From the NCBI GenBank assembly GCA_017621975.1, contig JAGARW010000018.1, positions 1 through 46,382 on the forward strand: a stretch of 46,382 nucleotides of DNA, written 5' to 3'. A model generated the notes under the pieces. That model did not search any database and had not been told where the DNA came from. It was given only the letters and a program-made list of their open reading frames with translations. This DNA comes from Lachnospiraceae bacterium. GTDB taxonomy: Bacteria; Bacillota; Clostridia; Lachnospirales; Lachnospiraceae. Within the stretch, counting starts at the first letter, position 1. The number at the start of each line of letters is the position of its first letter. A program made the translations under genes and the position numbers. Below are positions 39,007-46,382 of this stretch, one piece after another.

Positions 39007-40905
39007 TTGAATAAAGGCAGCAAAAGCTTTAACACATATTTTATTGTCATACTGATTCTTCTGGCGTTTACTTTTTTTATCAGTACGCTGAGCGAAAAAG
39101 AAGCGGTATATACAAAGGCGGAGCTGACGGCGGATATCGAAGGAGGCAGTATCGCAGGCGTAGAGATCCATCCGAACAGCGAGACGCCGACAGGAGCGGT
39201 CAAGGTAACGCTTTCGGACGGTACAAGTAAGGTTGCTTATGTATCTGACGTCAAGGAGATCGAAGGGCTTTTGGCAGCTCATAATATCAATTATATTATG
39301 CACGACGTTCCGCGGGAAAACTGGTTTTTGACCTATATGCTGCCAATGCTGATCGTTTTGATCATCGGCGTATTTTTCTTTGTTATGATGAACTCGCAGA
39401 ATTCCGGCGGAAACGGTAAGATGATGAATTTCGGCAAAAGCCGGGCGAAGCTTTCCCTCGGCGAAGGCACGATTACCTTAAAGGACGTTGCCGGACTGAA
39501 AGAGGAAAAGGAAGAGCTGGAAGAAATCATTGAATTTTTGAAAGAACCGGCAAAATTCACGAAGGTAGGAGCGAGAATTCCGAAGGGCGTCCTGCTGGAA
39601 GGGTATCCGGGAACCGGCAAGACGCTGCTTGCCAAGGCGGTTGCAGGCGAAGCCGGCGTACCGTTTTTCAGCATTTCGGGTTCTGATTTTGTGGAGATGT
39701 TTGTCGGCGTCGGCGCGTCCCGTGTGCGCGATCTGTTTATGAATGCAAAGCGCAATGCGCCGTGTATCGTTTTTATTGACGAGATCGACGCCGTTGCGAG
39801 GCGGCGCGGCACCGGAATGGGCGGCGGACATGATGAGCGTGAGCAGACGCTGAATCAGCTTCTCGTAGAAATGGACGGTTTCGGCGTTAATGAAGGTATT
39901 ATTGTGATGGCGGCGACGAACCGCGTTGATATTCTCGATCCGGCGATTCTGCGTCCCGGACGGTTCGACCGCAAGATCGCGGTCGGCGTTCCCGATGTAG
40001 GCGGCAGGGAAGATATTCTCAAGGTGCATGCGAAAAATAAGCCGCTTGCGGACGACGTCGATCTGCGGCAGATCGCGCAGACGACGGCGGGCTTTACCGG
40101 AGCCGATCTGGAGAATCTTTTGAATGAGTCGGCGATCCTCGCGGCAAGGAACGGCAGGGCTTTTGTCAAACAGGACGATATTAAGAAAGCGTTTATCAAA
40201 GTCGGTATCGGTGCGGAGAAGAAAAGCCGCATTATTTCCGATAAGGAAAAGAAGATTACGGCATATCATGAGGCAGGGCATGCGATTTTGTTCCATGTAC
40301 TGCCGGATGTCGGTCCCGTTTATACAGTTTCGATCATTCCGACCGGCGTCGGCGCGGCAGGGTATACGATGCCGCTTCCTGAAAAAGACGAGATGTTCAT
40401 GACAAAGGGACGGATGCTGCAGGATATTATGGTATCGCTCGGCGGACGGATCGCAGAGGAAATCATATTCGGAGATATTACAACGGGCGCTTCCAGCGAT
40501 ATTAAGAAGGCGACGAAAGTGGCGAAGAAGATGGTGACGCGGTTCGGTATGTCGGATCATATCGGCCTGATCAATTATGACGATGATGACGACGAGGTAT
40601 TTATCGGAAGAGACTTGGCGCACACAAGGAGCCACAGCGAGGCTGTAGCAAGCGAGATCGATATGGAAGTAAAACGTATCATTGACGAATGCTATGCAAA
40701 AGCAAAGAAGATTATCGAAGAGCATGACGATGTTCTTCATAGATGCGCAGACTTGCTCCTGGAAAAAGAAAGATTTCCAGAACAGAATTTGAGGCGCTGT
40801 TTGAGGTTTCGGCGGAGCCTTTGCTGGGAAATTAGGACTAATTTTTGTGAAAAACTACCAAAAATGAAATGGGTTTTTTGTAATATTTGTGAATTGCGAG
40901 AATAG
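39007..40905 (+). CDS. ftsH: ATP-dependent zinc metalloprotease FtsH with a 3' frameshift
   Basis: Membrane AAA+ protease. A first transmembrane helix at about residues 10-28, an extracytoplasmic domain to about 100 and a second helix ([18 protein letters not shown]) lead to the AAA domain. This carries Walker A GYPGTGKT (Tyr for the usual Pro), Walker [15 protein letters not shown] and the SRH region. The zinc site is [13 protein letters not shown] start at 39007 has GGGAGGA six bases upstream. From about 40763-40772 the open frame departs from the family. The -1 frame there reads [20 protein letters not shown] then stop at 40835, a normal FtsH ending. One A seems missing in an A-rich run. 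The annotated frame runs on to 40905 with unrelated residues. Confidence 0.9.
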   Translation: MNKGSKSFNTYFIVILILLAFTFFISTLSEKEAVYTKAELTADIEGGSIAGVEIHPNSETPTGAVKVTLSDGTSKVAYVSDVKEIEGLLAAHNINYIMHDVPRENWFLTYMLPMLIVLIIGVFFFVMMNSQNSGGNGKMMNFGKSRAKLSLGEGTITLKDVAGLKEEKEELEEIIEFLKEPAKFTKVGARIPKGVLLEGYPGTGKTLLAKAVAGEAGVPFFSISGSDFVEMFVGVGASRVRDLFMNAKRNAPCIVFIDEIDAVARRRGTGMGGGHDEREQTLNQLLVEMDGFGVNEGIIVMAATNRVDILDPAILRPGRFDRKIAVGVPDVGGREDILKVHAKNKPLADDVDLRQIAQTTAGFTGADLENLLNESAILAARNGRAFVKQDDIKKAFIKVGIGAEKKSRIISDKEKKITAYHEAGHAILFHVLPDVGPVYTVSIIPTGVGAAGYTMPLPEKDEMFMTKGRMLQDIMVSLGGRIAEEIIFGDITTGASSDIKKATKVAKKMVTRFGMSDHIGLINYDDDDDEVFIGRDLAHTRSHSEAVASEIDMEVKRIIDECYAKAKKIIEEHDDVLHRCADLLLEKERFPEQNLRRCLRFRRSLCWEIRTNFCEKLPKMKWVFCNICELRE

Positions 40906-41000
40906 ACATTTTATAGTCGCTCTGCTATTATACTACTTGTAACCCCCCAATACATTATATAGTTTTTTGCTATACCCCATAAGAAAGAAATACCTTCTCT

Positions 41001-41034
41001 AAAAAAGACAGCAGATTGAAAAGCTGTCTTTTTT
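41001..41034 (+). terminator. Strong intrinsic terminator after ftsH
   Basis: AAAAAAGACAGC and GCTGTCTTTTTT form a perfect 12-bp stem around a 10-nt loop, 96 bases after the open frame ends. The gap 40906-41209 otherwise holds a TATAAT-like box (41052-41057) and the hairpin element that follows. Confidence 0.9.
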
Positions 41035-41058
41035 ACTGTTTCGTTCTATGATATAATA

Positions 41059-41172
41059 GGCGCAAAAGAAAAACAAGCGGCCGCGGAGCGGACATTTGTT
41101 TTTCATGCGCCATTAACGAGCAAGCGCGGCGCGAAGCGGCGCAGAGAGCGTGTCAGCGCGGGCTTGCGAGTC
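41059..41172. repeat. Two-hairpin GC-rich element upstream of the first GH13 gene
   Basis: The first hairpin has GGCGCA / TGCGCC and GAAAAACAA / TTGTTTTTC arms (41059-41111). The second, less perfect, has GCAAGC (41120-41125) and GCTTGC (41162-41167) at its base and a very GC-rich loop. It ends 38 bases before the GH13 start. The build recalls the element at 12149-12301 in style but not in sequence. It may be a leader structure or a dispersed repeat. Confidence 0.5.
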
Positions 41173-41209
41173 TGATATAGTGCAGAAAGAAAAAGAAAGG
41201 TTGGATGAT

Positions 41210-43339
41210 ATGGAACTAGATCGTTTTCTGAAAGCGCAGCGGCAGAATGAGTATGTTGCTACGATGCGTCCGGTGTTTCGGAAAAGAGCGCTTTTCAGCG
41301 ATACGACGAAAAATTATGTGACTCCTCAGGAGCCGGCTCCTTACGATCAGATTACCATTCGTTTTCGCTCGGCAAAGGATAATATCGACAGAGTTTATTT
41401 TGTCAGTAAAGGGCAGCGGGAATTGATGCTCCGGGAAGAATCGACGGAGCAGTTTGATTATTATTCTGTTAAGGTGCAGCTTGAAAACGAGCTGCTTGCT
41501 TATCATTTTGAAATTAAGGCGGGAAAGATCGAGTGCTGTTACGATCAGCGCGGCGCGGTAAAGGAGGCATCGGAGCAGTTCTATTTCCGTATTATTCCGG
41601 GATTTAAGACGCCTGATTGGGCAAAGGGCGCGGTTATGTATCAGATTTTTGTCGACCGTTTCCGCAACGGAGATCCGTCCAACGATGTGCTGACGGGAGA
41701 GTACCGCTACATCGGAGAGCCTGTCATGAAAGCGGAAGATTGGGACGCTTATCCTGACAGCATGGACGTACGGCGGTTTTACGGCGGCGACCTGCAGGGC
41801 GTGATCGACAAGCTGGACTATCTTCAGGAGCTTGGAATCGACGTGATCTATCTGAATCCGGTATTTGTTTCGCCGTCTAACCACAAATACGACATTCAGG
41901 ATTACGACTATATTGATCCGCATTTTGGAAAGATCGTGTACGACGAAGGCGAACTGCTTTCGCAGGAGGAAGCGGAAAACAGGCTTGCGGAGCGTTATAT
42001 CAACCGTGTTACGGATAAACGGAACCTAGAGGCGAGCAACGAGCTGTTTGCGGAGCTCGTCAGGGAGGCGCATAAGCGGAATATCAAAATTATTCTTGAC
42101 GGCGTGTTCAATCATTGCGGTTCATTTAATAAATGGATGGACCGGGAGCGCATTTATGAAAACGCGCCGGGCTATGAAAAGGGAGCTTATGTGTCCGCGG
42201 AGAGTCCTTACCGCAATTATTTCCGGTTTTATCATGACGATCAGTGGCCGTATAATCACACGTACGACGGCTGGTGGGGGCACGATACCCTTCCGAAATT
42301 GAATTACAGCGGCTCAAAAGAGCTTTACGACTATATTCTGCATGTGGCGAAAAAATGGGTGTCGGAGCCGTACTGCGCCGACGGCTGGCGTCTGGACGTA
42401 GCGGCCGATCTGGGACATACGCCGGAGGAAAACCATAAATTCTGGCAGGATTTCCGCAAGGCGGTCAAGGAAGCCAATCCGAATGCTTTGATATTGGCGG
42501 AGCATTACGGCAATCCGGAAAGCTGGCTGCGCGGGAACGAATGGGATTCCGTGATGAATTACGACGCGTTCATGGAGCCGGTTTCGTGGTTTCTGACAGG
42601 GATGCAGAAGCACAGCGACGATTACCGCGGCGATCTTTTGGGAAACGCGTTCAGCTTCTGGGAAACGATGAAGTATCACAATATCGATTATACGATGCCG
42701 TCGTGGCAGGTGGCGATGAACGAGCTGTCGAATCACGATCATTCCCGTTTCCTGACGCGGACGAACCGCAAGGTTGGGCGTACCAATACGCTCGGACCGA
42801 AGGCTGCGGAGGAAGGAGTCAACAAAGCGGTATTTCGAGAGGCGGTCGTGATCCAGATGACGTGGATCGGCGCGCCGACGATCTACTACGGCGATGAAGC
42901 GGGTGTGTGCGGATTTACCGATCCCGATAACAGGAGAACGTACCCGTGGGGGCACGAAGACCATGAGATGATCGAATTCCATAAGGAAATGATCCGGATC
43001 CATAAACAGAACCGTGAGATGATCGAAGGCTCTCTGATGAAGCTGTGCGGCGACCCGAATTTCCTTGCGTATGCGAGATTCACGGAAACGGAACAGTCGA
43101 TCGTGCTGCTGAACAACGCGGAGCAGGAGGCCACGAAGGAGATCAGCGTATGGGAGACCGGAATCCCTAAGGAAACGATCGTTACGCAGATCATGCGTAC
43201 GGACGCGGACGGCTTTACGACGGAAGCGGCATATCATTCCGTCAAAGCGGGCAAGCTGAAGATCACCCTTCCGCCTACCTCGGCGTTTGTGCTGAAATAC
43301 CGCCAAAAAGAACGGAAGAATTTCTTGCAATTCGAGTAA
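41210..43339 (+). CDS. GH13 alpha-glucosidase / neopullulanase-like enzyme with N-terminal domain
   Basis: Cytoplasmic glycoside hydrolase of family 13, 709 aa, with no signal peptide. An N-terminal beta domain (about residues 1-130, like CBM34 of maltogenic amylases) precedes the barrel. Barrel motifs are YQIFVDRFRNGD, DVIYLNPVF, ILDGVFNHCG and GWRLDVAADLGH (nucleophile Asp396). ILAEHYG (acid/base Glu431) and ELSNHDHSRF (Asp510) follow. It would cleave maltodextrins, pullulan or cyclodextrins. ATG 41210 has GAAAGG nine bases upstream. Together with the second GH13 at 43641 it suggests internal glycogen or maltodextrin turnover. Exact bond specificity is not readable. Confidence 0.9.
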   Translation: MELDRFLKAQRQNEYVATMRPVFRKRALFSDTTKNYVTPQEPAPYDQITIRFRSAKDNIDRVYFVSKGQRELMLREESTEQFDYYSVKVQLENELLAYHFEIKAGKIECCYDQRGAVKEASEQFYFRIIPGFKTPDWAKGAVMYQIFVDRFRNGDPSNDVLTGEYRYIGEPVMKAEDWDAYPDSMDVRRFYGGDLQGVIDKLDYLQELGIDVIYLNPVFVSPSNHKYDIQDYDYIDPHFGKIVYDEGELLSQEEAENRLAERYINRVTDKRNLEASNELFAELVREAHKRNIKIILDGVFNHCGSFNKWMDRERIYENAPGYEKGAYVSAESPYRNYFRFYHDDQWPYNHTYDGWWGHDTLPKLNYSGSKELYDYILHVAKKWVSEPYCADGWRLDVAADLGHTPEENHKFWQDFRKAVKEANPNALILAEHYGNPESWLRGNEWDSVMNYDAFMEPVSWFLTGMQKHSDDYRGDLLGNAFSFWETMKYHNIDYTMPSWQVAMNELSNHDHSRFLTRTNRKVGRTNTLGPKAAEEGVNKAVFREAVVIQMTWIGAPTIYYGDEAGVCGFTDPDNRRTYPWGHEDHEMIEFHKEMIRIHKQNREMIEGSLMKLCGDPNFLAYARFTETEQSIVLLNNAEQEATKEISVWETGIPKETIVTQIMRTDADGFTTEAAYHSVKAGKLKITLPPTSAFVLKYRQKERKNFLQFE

Positions 43340-43353
43340 GAGTATGCTACACT
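43325..43353 (+). promoter_or_regulatory. Candidate promoter of the tRNA-Tyr gene
   Basis: TTGCAA (43325-43330) and TACACT (43348-43353) are 17 bases apart. They overlap the 3' end of the GH13 gene and lie 55 bases before the tRNA. Confidence 0.5.
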
Positions 43354-43407
43354 TTGGTAGTGTCAGAGCTGTCCGTCATACCGGAAGGTGTGCGATAGGT
43401 TCTGTAT

Positions 43408-43489
43408 GGATGGATTCCCGAGTGGCCAAAGGGGACAGACTGTAAATCTGCTGCAAATTGCTTCGGTGGTTCGAATCCACCTCCATCCA
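43408..43489 (+). tRNA. tRNA-Tyr (anticodon GTA)
   Basis: The acceptor stem GGATGGA / TCCATCC is closed by discriminator A43489. The anticodon stem and loop read AGACTGTAAATCT with anticodon GTA. A long variable arm follows (class II), then the T arm GGTGG-TTCGAAT-CCACC. The 3' CCA is not encoded. A terminator follows at 43522. Confidence 0.96.
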
Positions 43490-43521
43490 TTCCGACAGAG
43501 GATAATTGTATAAAAATGATC

Positions 43522-43550
43522 AAAAAGGCTCATCTTTGGATGGGCTTTTT
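43522..43550 (+). terminator. Terminator after tRNA-Tyr
   Basis: AAAAAG(G)CTCATC pairs with GATGGGCTTTTT, with one bulged G, and ends in the T tract. Confidence 0.75.
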
Positions 43551-43640
43551 ATGATAAAAGGATCGGATGGAAAAGTCAGGAGATAAGTTTGCATCCGATT
43601 CTTCAGAAAACGCCGGAAACGGCAGAAAAGAGGAGAAATT

Positions 43641-45005
43641 ATGTGGTTTGATGAAGCTGTGATCTATCAGATATATCCTTTGGGAATGTGCGGCGCGCCG
43701 CTGCGCAATGACGCCATGCTGCCGCAGGGCAGCATGCTGCCAGAAGGCAGCACGCCGTTGCATGACAATGGCGGGGAGCACCGTATTTTGCGGGTGCTCG
43801 ACTGGGTAGAGCATATTCAGTCGCTTGGGGCGACCTGCGTGCTGTTCAATCCGTTATTTGAAAGCGACGCGCACGGATATGATACGAGAGATTATAATCG
43901 GGTGGATTCCCGCCTCGGTACAAACGAGGATTTTAAACAGGTATGCAGGGCGCTGCACGACGCGGGGCTGAAGATTATGCTGGACGGCGTGTTTAACCAT
44001 GCGGGCAGAGGTTTCTGGGCGTTTGAGGACGTGCGGCAGAAAAAATGGGACAGTCCTTATAAAGACTGGTTCCATATTTCCTTTGACGGAAATACAAATT
44101 ATAACGACGGATTCTGGTACGAGGGCTGGGAAGGCTGCAATGAGCTTGTGAAGCTGAATGTCCGTCATCCCGACGTGCAGAACTATCTGTTTGACGCGAT
44201 CCGCGGCTGGGTGCGCGATTATGACATCGACGGCTTGCGCCTGGACGTGGCTTACTGTCTTGACCTTGAGTTTCTGGCGGCGTTGCGGGGCATGACGGAC
44301 GGCTTAAAGCCGGACTTTGTCCTGATGGGAGAAACGCTTCACGGAGATTATAACAGATGGATGAACGACCGCGCGTGCCACAGCGTGACGAATTATGAAT
44401 GCTATAAGGGGCTGTATTCGAGCTTTAATTCTCACAATATGCATGAGATCGCGTATAGTCTGAACCGGCAGTACGGCAATGAACAGTGGTGTCTGTATAC
44501 GGGCAAGCATCTGCTCAGCTTTGCAGATAACCATGATGTCAGCCGAATCGCAACGATTCTTTCGGATAAGAACTGCATCCGTCCGCTGTACGGTATGCTC
44601 TTTGGAATGCCCGGCGTTCCGGCGGTTTATTACGGAAGCGAATGGGGAATCGAGGGCGATAAAAAGGACGGCGATCCCGCTCTGCGTCCCGAGATCGCCA
44701 CACCGGAAGCAAATGAGCTGACAGAGTGGATCGCCGCGCTTGCAAAGGCAAGGACGGGCAGCCCGGCGCTCTGCTACGGTAGCTACCGCAATATTATGGT
44801 GCAGCCGGGGCAGCTTATCTTTGAACGGAAAACGGACGAAGAGCGCGTGATTGTCGCAATCAACGCCGAGGCGACGGCTTATCACGCGGATTTTGACGCG
44901 CAGTCGGGACTTGCGGTCGATCTGATTACCGGTCAGACGCATGATTTCGGCGGCGGCAGCGATCTGCCTCCGTATTCGTGCTCCTTCTGGAAAACGGAAC
45001 GGTAA
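43641..45005 (+). CDS. GH13 alpha-amylase family enzyme (maltodextrin-acting)
   Basis: Second family 13 hydrolase, 454 aa, cytoplasmic and lacking the N-terminal domain of its neighbour. It starts directly at the barrel, MWFDEAVIYQIYPLG. Motifs are GYDTRDYNRVDSRLG, MLDGVFNHAG, GLRLDVAYCLD (nucleophile Asp202), LMGETLHG (Glu231) and SFADNHDVSRIA (Asp299). The C-terminal domain is short. Relatives are annotated as alpha-glycosidase or maltodextrin glucosidase. Residues 26-37 hold a duplicated MLPQGS / MLPEGS that I do not recall in relatives, where the loop runs straight to EHRIL. GAGGAG precedes the ATG. Confidence 0.9.
   Translation: MWFDEAVIYQIYPLGMCGAPLRNDAMLPQGSMLPEGSTPLHDNGGEHRILRVLDWVEHIQSLGATCVLFNPLFESDAHGYDTRDYNRVDSRLGTNEDFKQVCRALHDAGLKIMLDGVFNHAGRGFWAFEDVRQKKWDSPYKDWFHISFDGNTNYNDGFWYEGWEGCNELVKLNVRHPDVQNYLFDAIRGWVRDYDIDGLRLDVAYCLDLEFLAALRGMTDGLKPDFVLMGETLHGDYNRWMNDRACHSVTNYECYKGLYSSFNSHNMHEIAYSLNRQYGNEQWCLYTGKHLLSFADNHDVSRIATILSDKNCIRPLYGMLFGMPGVPAVYYGSEWGIEGDKKDGDPALRPEIATPEANELTEWIAALAKARTGSPALCYGSYRNIMVQPGQLIFERKTDEERVIVAINAEATAYHADFDAQSGLAVDLITGQTHDFGGGSDLPPYSCSFWKTER
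43716..43751 (+). repeat. Tandem 18-bp palindromic repeat inside the second GH13 gene
   Basis: ATGCTGCCGCAGGGCAGC and ATGCTGCCAGAAGGCAGC are adjacent and differ at two bases. Each is itself an inverted repeat (GCTGCC / GGCAGC). The insertion keeps the reading frame, adding 12 residues to a loop after the first barrel strand. Confidence 0.85.
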
Positions 45006-45043
45006 CAAAGGAAAACGCAGCGGATTTGGAGTGAGAGAAAAAG

Positions 45044-45991
45044 ATGACGGAGAATCTGATATTCAGTCTGAACGCGACGCTGCCGATCTTTCTGACGATG
45101 GCGGCGGGTATCCTGTTTCGCAGAATGGGGCTGATGGACGAGGACTTTGCGGCAAAGACGAACGCGTTTGTATTTCGGATCGCGCTTCCGGCGCTGCTGT
45201 TTGAGGACTTGTCGTGCGTGGCGTTTGACGCCGTATGGGACGTGAAGTTTGTCCTGTTCTGCTTCGGCATTACGGCGGTCTGCATTTTAATTCTGACATT
45301 TGCGTCGTTTTTGTTTGTGGAAAAAGCATCCAGAGGGGAATTCGTGCAGGGCGGTTACCGCAGCAGCGCGGCGATTCTCGGGATTGCGCTGATTCAGAAT
45401 ATATATGGCAATTCCGGCATGGCGCCGCTGATGATCGTGGCGACAGTGCCTCTTTATAATGTGGCGGCGGTCTTTATTCTGTCCCTGATGAATCCGAAGC
45501 AGGGCAGGCTTGACGGAAAAGCTCTGAAAAAGTCTTTGCGCGGCGTGGCGGCAAATCCGATCATCTGGGGGATTCTGCTCGGCGTGCTCTGGTCGCTGAG
45601 CGGTCTTTCCATGCCTGCAGTCGCGGAGAAAACGCTGCATAATATCGCCGTGCTGGCGACGCCGCTCGGTTTAATGTCAATGGGAGCCTCTTTTGAAGGA
45701 AAGAAAGCGCTTGCGAAGCTGCGGCTGACGATCGTCTGCAGCCTGATTAAGCTGATCGGGCTTGCGGCGGCGGGACTTCCGCTCGCGGCGGCGCTTGGCT
45801 TTCGCGGAGAAAAGCTGATCGCGATCCTGATCATGCTCGGCTCGGCGACGACGGTGAGCAGCTATATTATGGCGAAAAATATGGACTGCGAGGGAACGCT
45901 GACAGCCAGCGTCGTCATGATGACGACGCTGTTTAGCGCCGTGACGCTGACGGGCTGGCTGTATCTGCTGAGGAGTATGGGGCTGATATAG
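45044..45991 (+). CDS. AEC-family (auxin efflux carrier-like) transporter
   Basis: Membrane transporter of 315 aa with about ten helices in two inverted halves. The first half begins FLTMAAGILFRRMGLMDEDFAAKTNAFVFRIALPALLFEDL, typical of AEC permeases. Later come GYRSSAAILGIALIQNIYG and, in the second half, ATPLGLMSMGASFEG and LGSATTVSSYIMAKNM. Bacterial members move small carboxylates such as malate or malonate, or amino-acid derivatives. The ATG at 45044 is used although its binding site is weak; it follows the GH13 stop by 38 bases. The substrate is unknown. Confidence 0.88.
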   Translation: MTENLIFSLNATLPIFLTMAAGILFRRMGLMDEDFAAKTNAFVFRIALPALLFEDLSCVAFDAVWDVKFVLFCFGITAVCILILTFASFLFVEKASRGEFVQGGYRSSAAILGIALIQNIYGNSGMAPLMIVATVPLYNVAAVFILSLMNPKQGRLDGKALKKSLRGVAANPIIWGILLGVLWSLSGLSMPAVAEKTLHNIAVLATPLGLMSMGASFEGKKALAKLRLTIVCSLIKLIGLAAAGLPLAAALGFRGEKLIAILIMLGSATTVSSYIMAKNMDCEGTLTASVVMMTTLFSAVTLTGWLYLLRSMGLI

Positions 45992-46040
45992 AAACGGAGA
46001 TGCGCCGCGGATTGCATATGAGCGGCTTGTAAACGTCGTA

Positions 46041-46382
46041 TCAGCGGTCTTCTGTTACCTGAAAAATATAGAATTTCAAATAATAAGAACTATCGGACGC
46101 CCACAGGATCGGATGATCTGGCGCCTGCGTACGGAACTCGACCTGCCGCAGGCGTTTGTGGGCGCTTTTTGCGGCTTCTCCTATTGTTTTTGCAAATAAT
46201 TCCGGCTCCATGAAATGGGAGCAGGAACAGGTTGCGAGAAAGCCGCCGTCTCTTACGAGCCGCAGACCGCGCAGATTGATCTCGCGGTAGCCTTTCACGG
46301 CGTTTTTGACGGAGCTTCTCGATTTGGTAAAGGCGGGCGGATCAAGGATGACGATATCGAACTGCTCTCCTGCCTTTTCAAG
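46041..46382 (-). CDS. Class I SAM-dependent rRNA methyltransferase, RlmI-like (3' part; 5' end outside window)
   Basis: Last 113 residues of a larger protein whose start lies beyond 46382. The visible part reads FDIVILDPPAFTKSRSSV, the catalytic DPP motif followed by the conserved FTKS, then GYREINLRGLRLVRDGGFLATCSCSHFM and APDHPILWASDSSYYLKFYIFQV at the C-terminus. These match the RlmI/YccW type of 23S rRNA m5C methyltransferase, normally about 390 aa with an N-terminal PUA domain. The frame is open to the window edge. It is convergent with the AEC transporter gene. Confidence 0.9.
   Translation of the reverse strand, partial: LEKAGEQFDIVILDPPAFTKSRSSVKNAVKGYREINLRGLRLVRDGGFLATCSCSHFMEPELFAKTIGEAAKSAHKRLRQVEFRTQAPDHPILWASDSSYYLKFYIFQVTEDR

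Noticed and set aside
39478-40740. 420-codon minus-strand open frame opposite ftsH.
   Set aside because: It lies wholly within conserved ftsH and has the composition of a complementary-strand artefact.
1-46382. CRISPR array, rRNA operon, prophage genes or replication origin.
   Set aside because: No regularly spaced repeats, no rRNA-like sequence, no phage structural genes and no DnaA-box cluster were seen.

Overview
The window looks like a chromosomal segment of a spore-forming Firmicute of the Lachnospiraceae (Clostridium cluster XIVa) type. The grounds are strong AGGAGG-type ribosome binding sites, mid-range GC with AT-rich accessory patches, the Bacillus/Clostridium order mazG-hup-rqcP-yabP-yabQ-divIC-spoIIE-tilS-hpt-ftsH, a cotS-like coat gene, rubrerythrins with a PerR-type regulator, and an archaeal-type prolyl-tRNA synthetase. 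No species is claimed.

Layout. (1) 60-9679: a uronate / 2-keto-3-deoxygluconate (KDG) block. A complete tripartite tricarboxylate-type transporter (tctC-tctB-tctA) is followed by a KDG kinase, a KDPG aldolase, KduI, a second KDPG aldolase fused to a VOC (glyoxalase-like) domain and a second KDG kinase. An IclR-family regulator (minus strand) and a divergent KduD-like dehydrogenase follow. Together they read as uptake of a uronic acid derivative, isomerisation and reduction to KDG, phosphorylation, and cleavage to pyruvate plus glyceraldehyde-3-phosphate. (2) 9700-12355: an Rpn-type PD-(D/E)XK nuclease, then luxS-mtnN (methyl-cycle detoxification and AI-2) with a structured repeat inserted in its leader. 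(3) 12401-15798: a two-component system with the kinase gene first, then a PerR-like repressor and a reverse rubrerythrin. (4) 15800-20400: an accessory zone with a decayed ATPase, a RiPP-like cassette (ACGX-repeat peptide, radical SAM/SPASM enzyme, medium-chain reductase), an AbrB antitoxin with an internally deleted PIN toxin, and a 311-bp foldback element with long terminal inverted repeats. (5) 20460-31450: HxlR regulator, beta-helix lipoprotein, RluA-type pseudouridine synthase, iron-dependent alcohol dehydrogenase, YtvI-like permease, proS, ackA, rubrerythrin, cca and cotS. (6) 31536-40905: PEGA lipoprotein and the sporulation/division/housekeeping cluster, including a SpoIIE without its membrane domain behind a Spo0A-style promoter and an ftsH with a 3' frameshift. 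(7) 41210-46382: two GH13 enzymes flanking a tRNA-Tyr, an AEC permease and the 3' part of an RlmI-like methyltransferase.

The best candidates for something little described are the ACGX peptide / radical SAM / reductase cassette (16544-18947), the aldolase-VOC fusion inside a TTT-linked KDG operon, the membrane-less SpoIIE, and the foldback element at 20071-20381. All family assignments come from reading motifs by eye; no database search was run.
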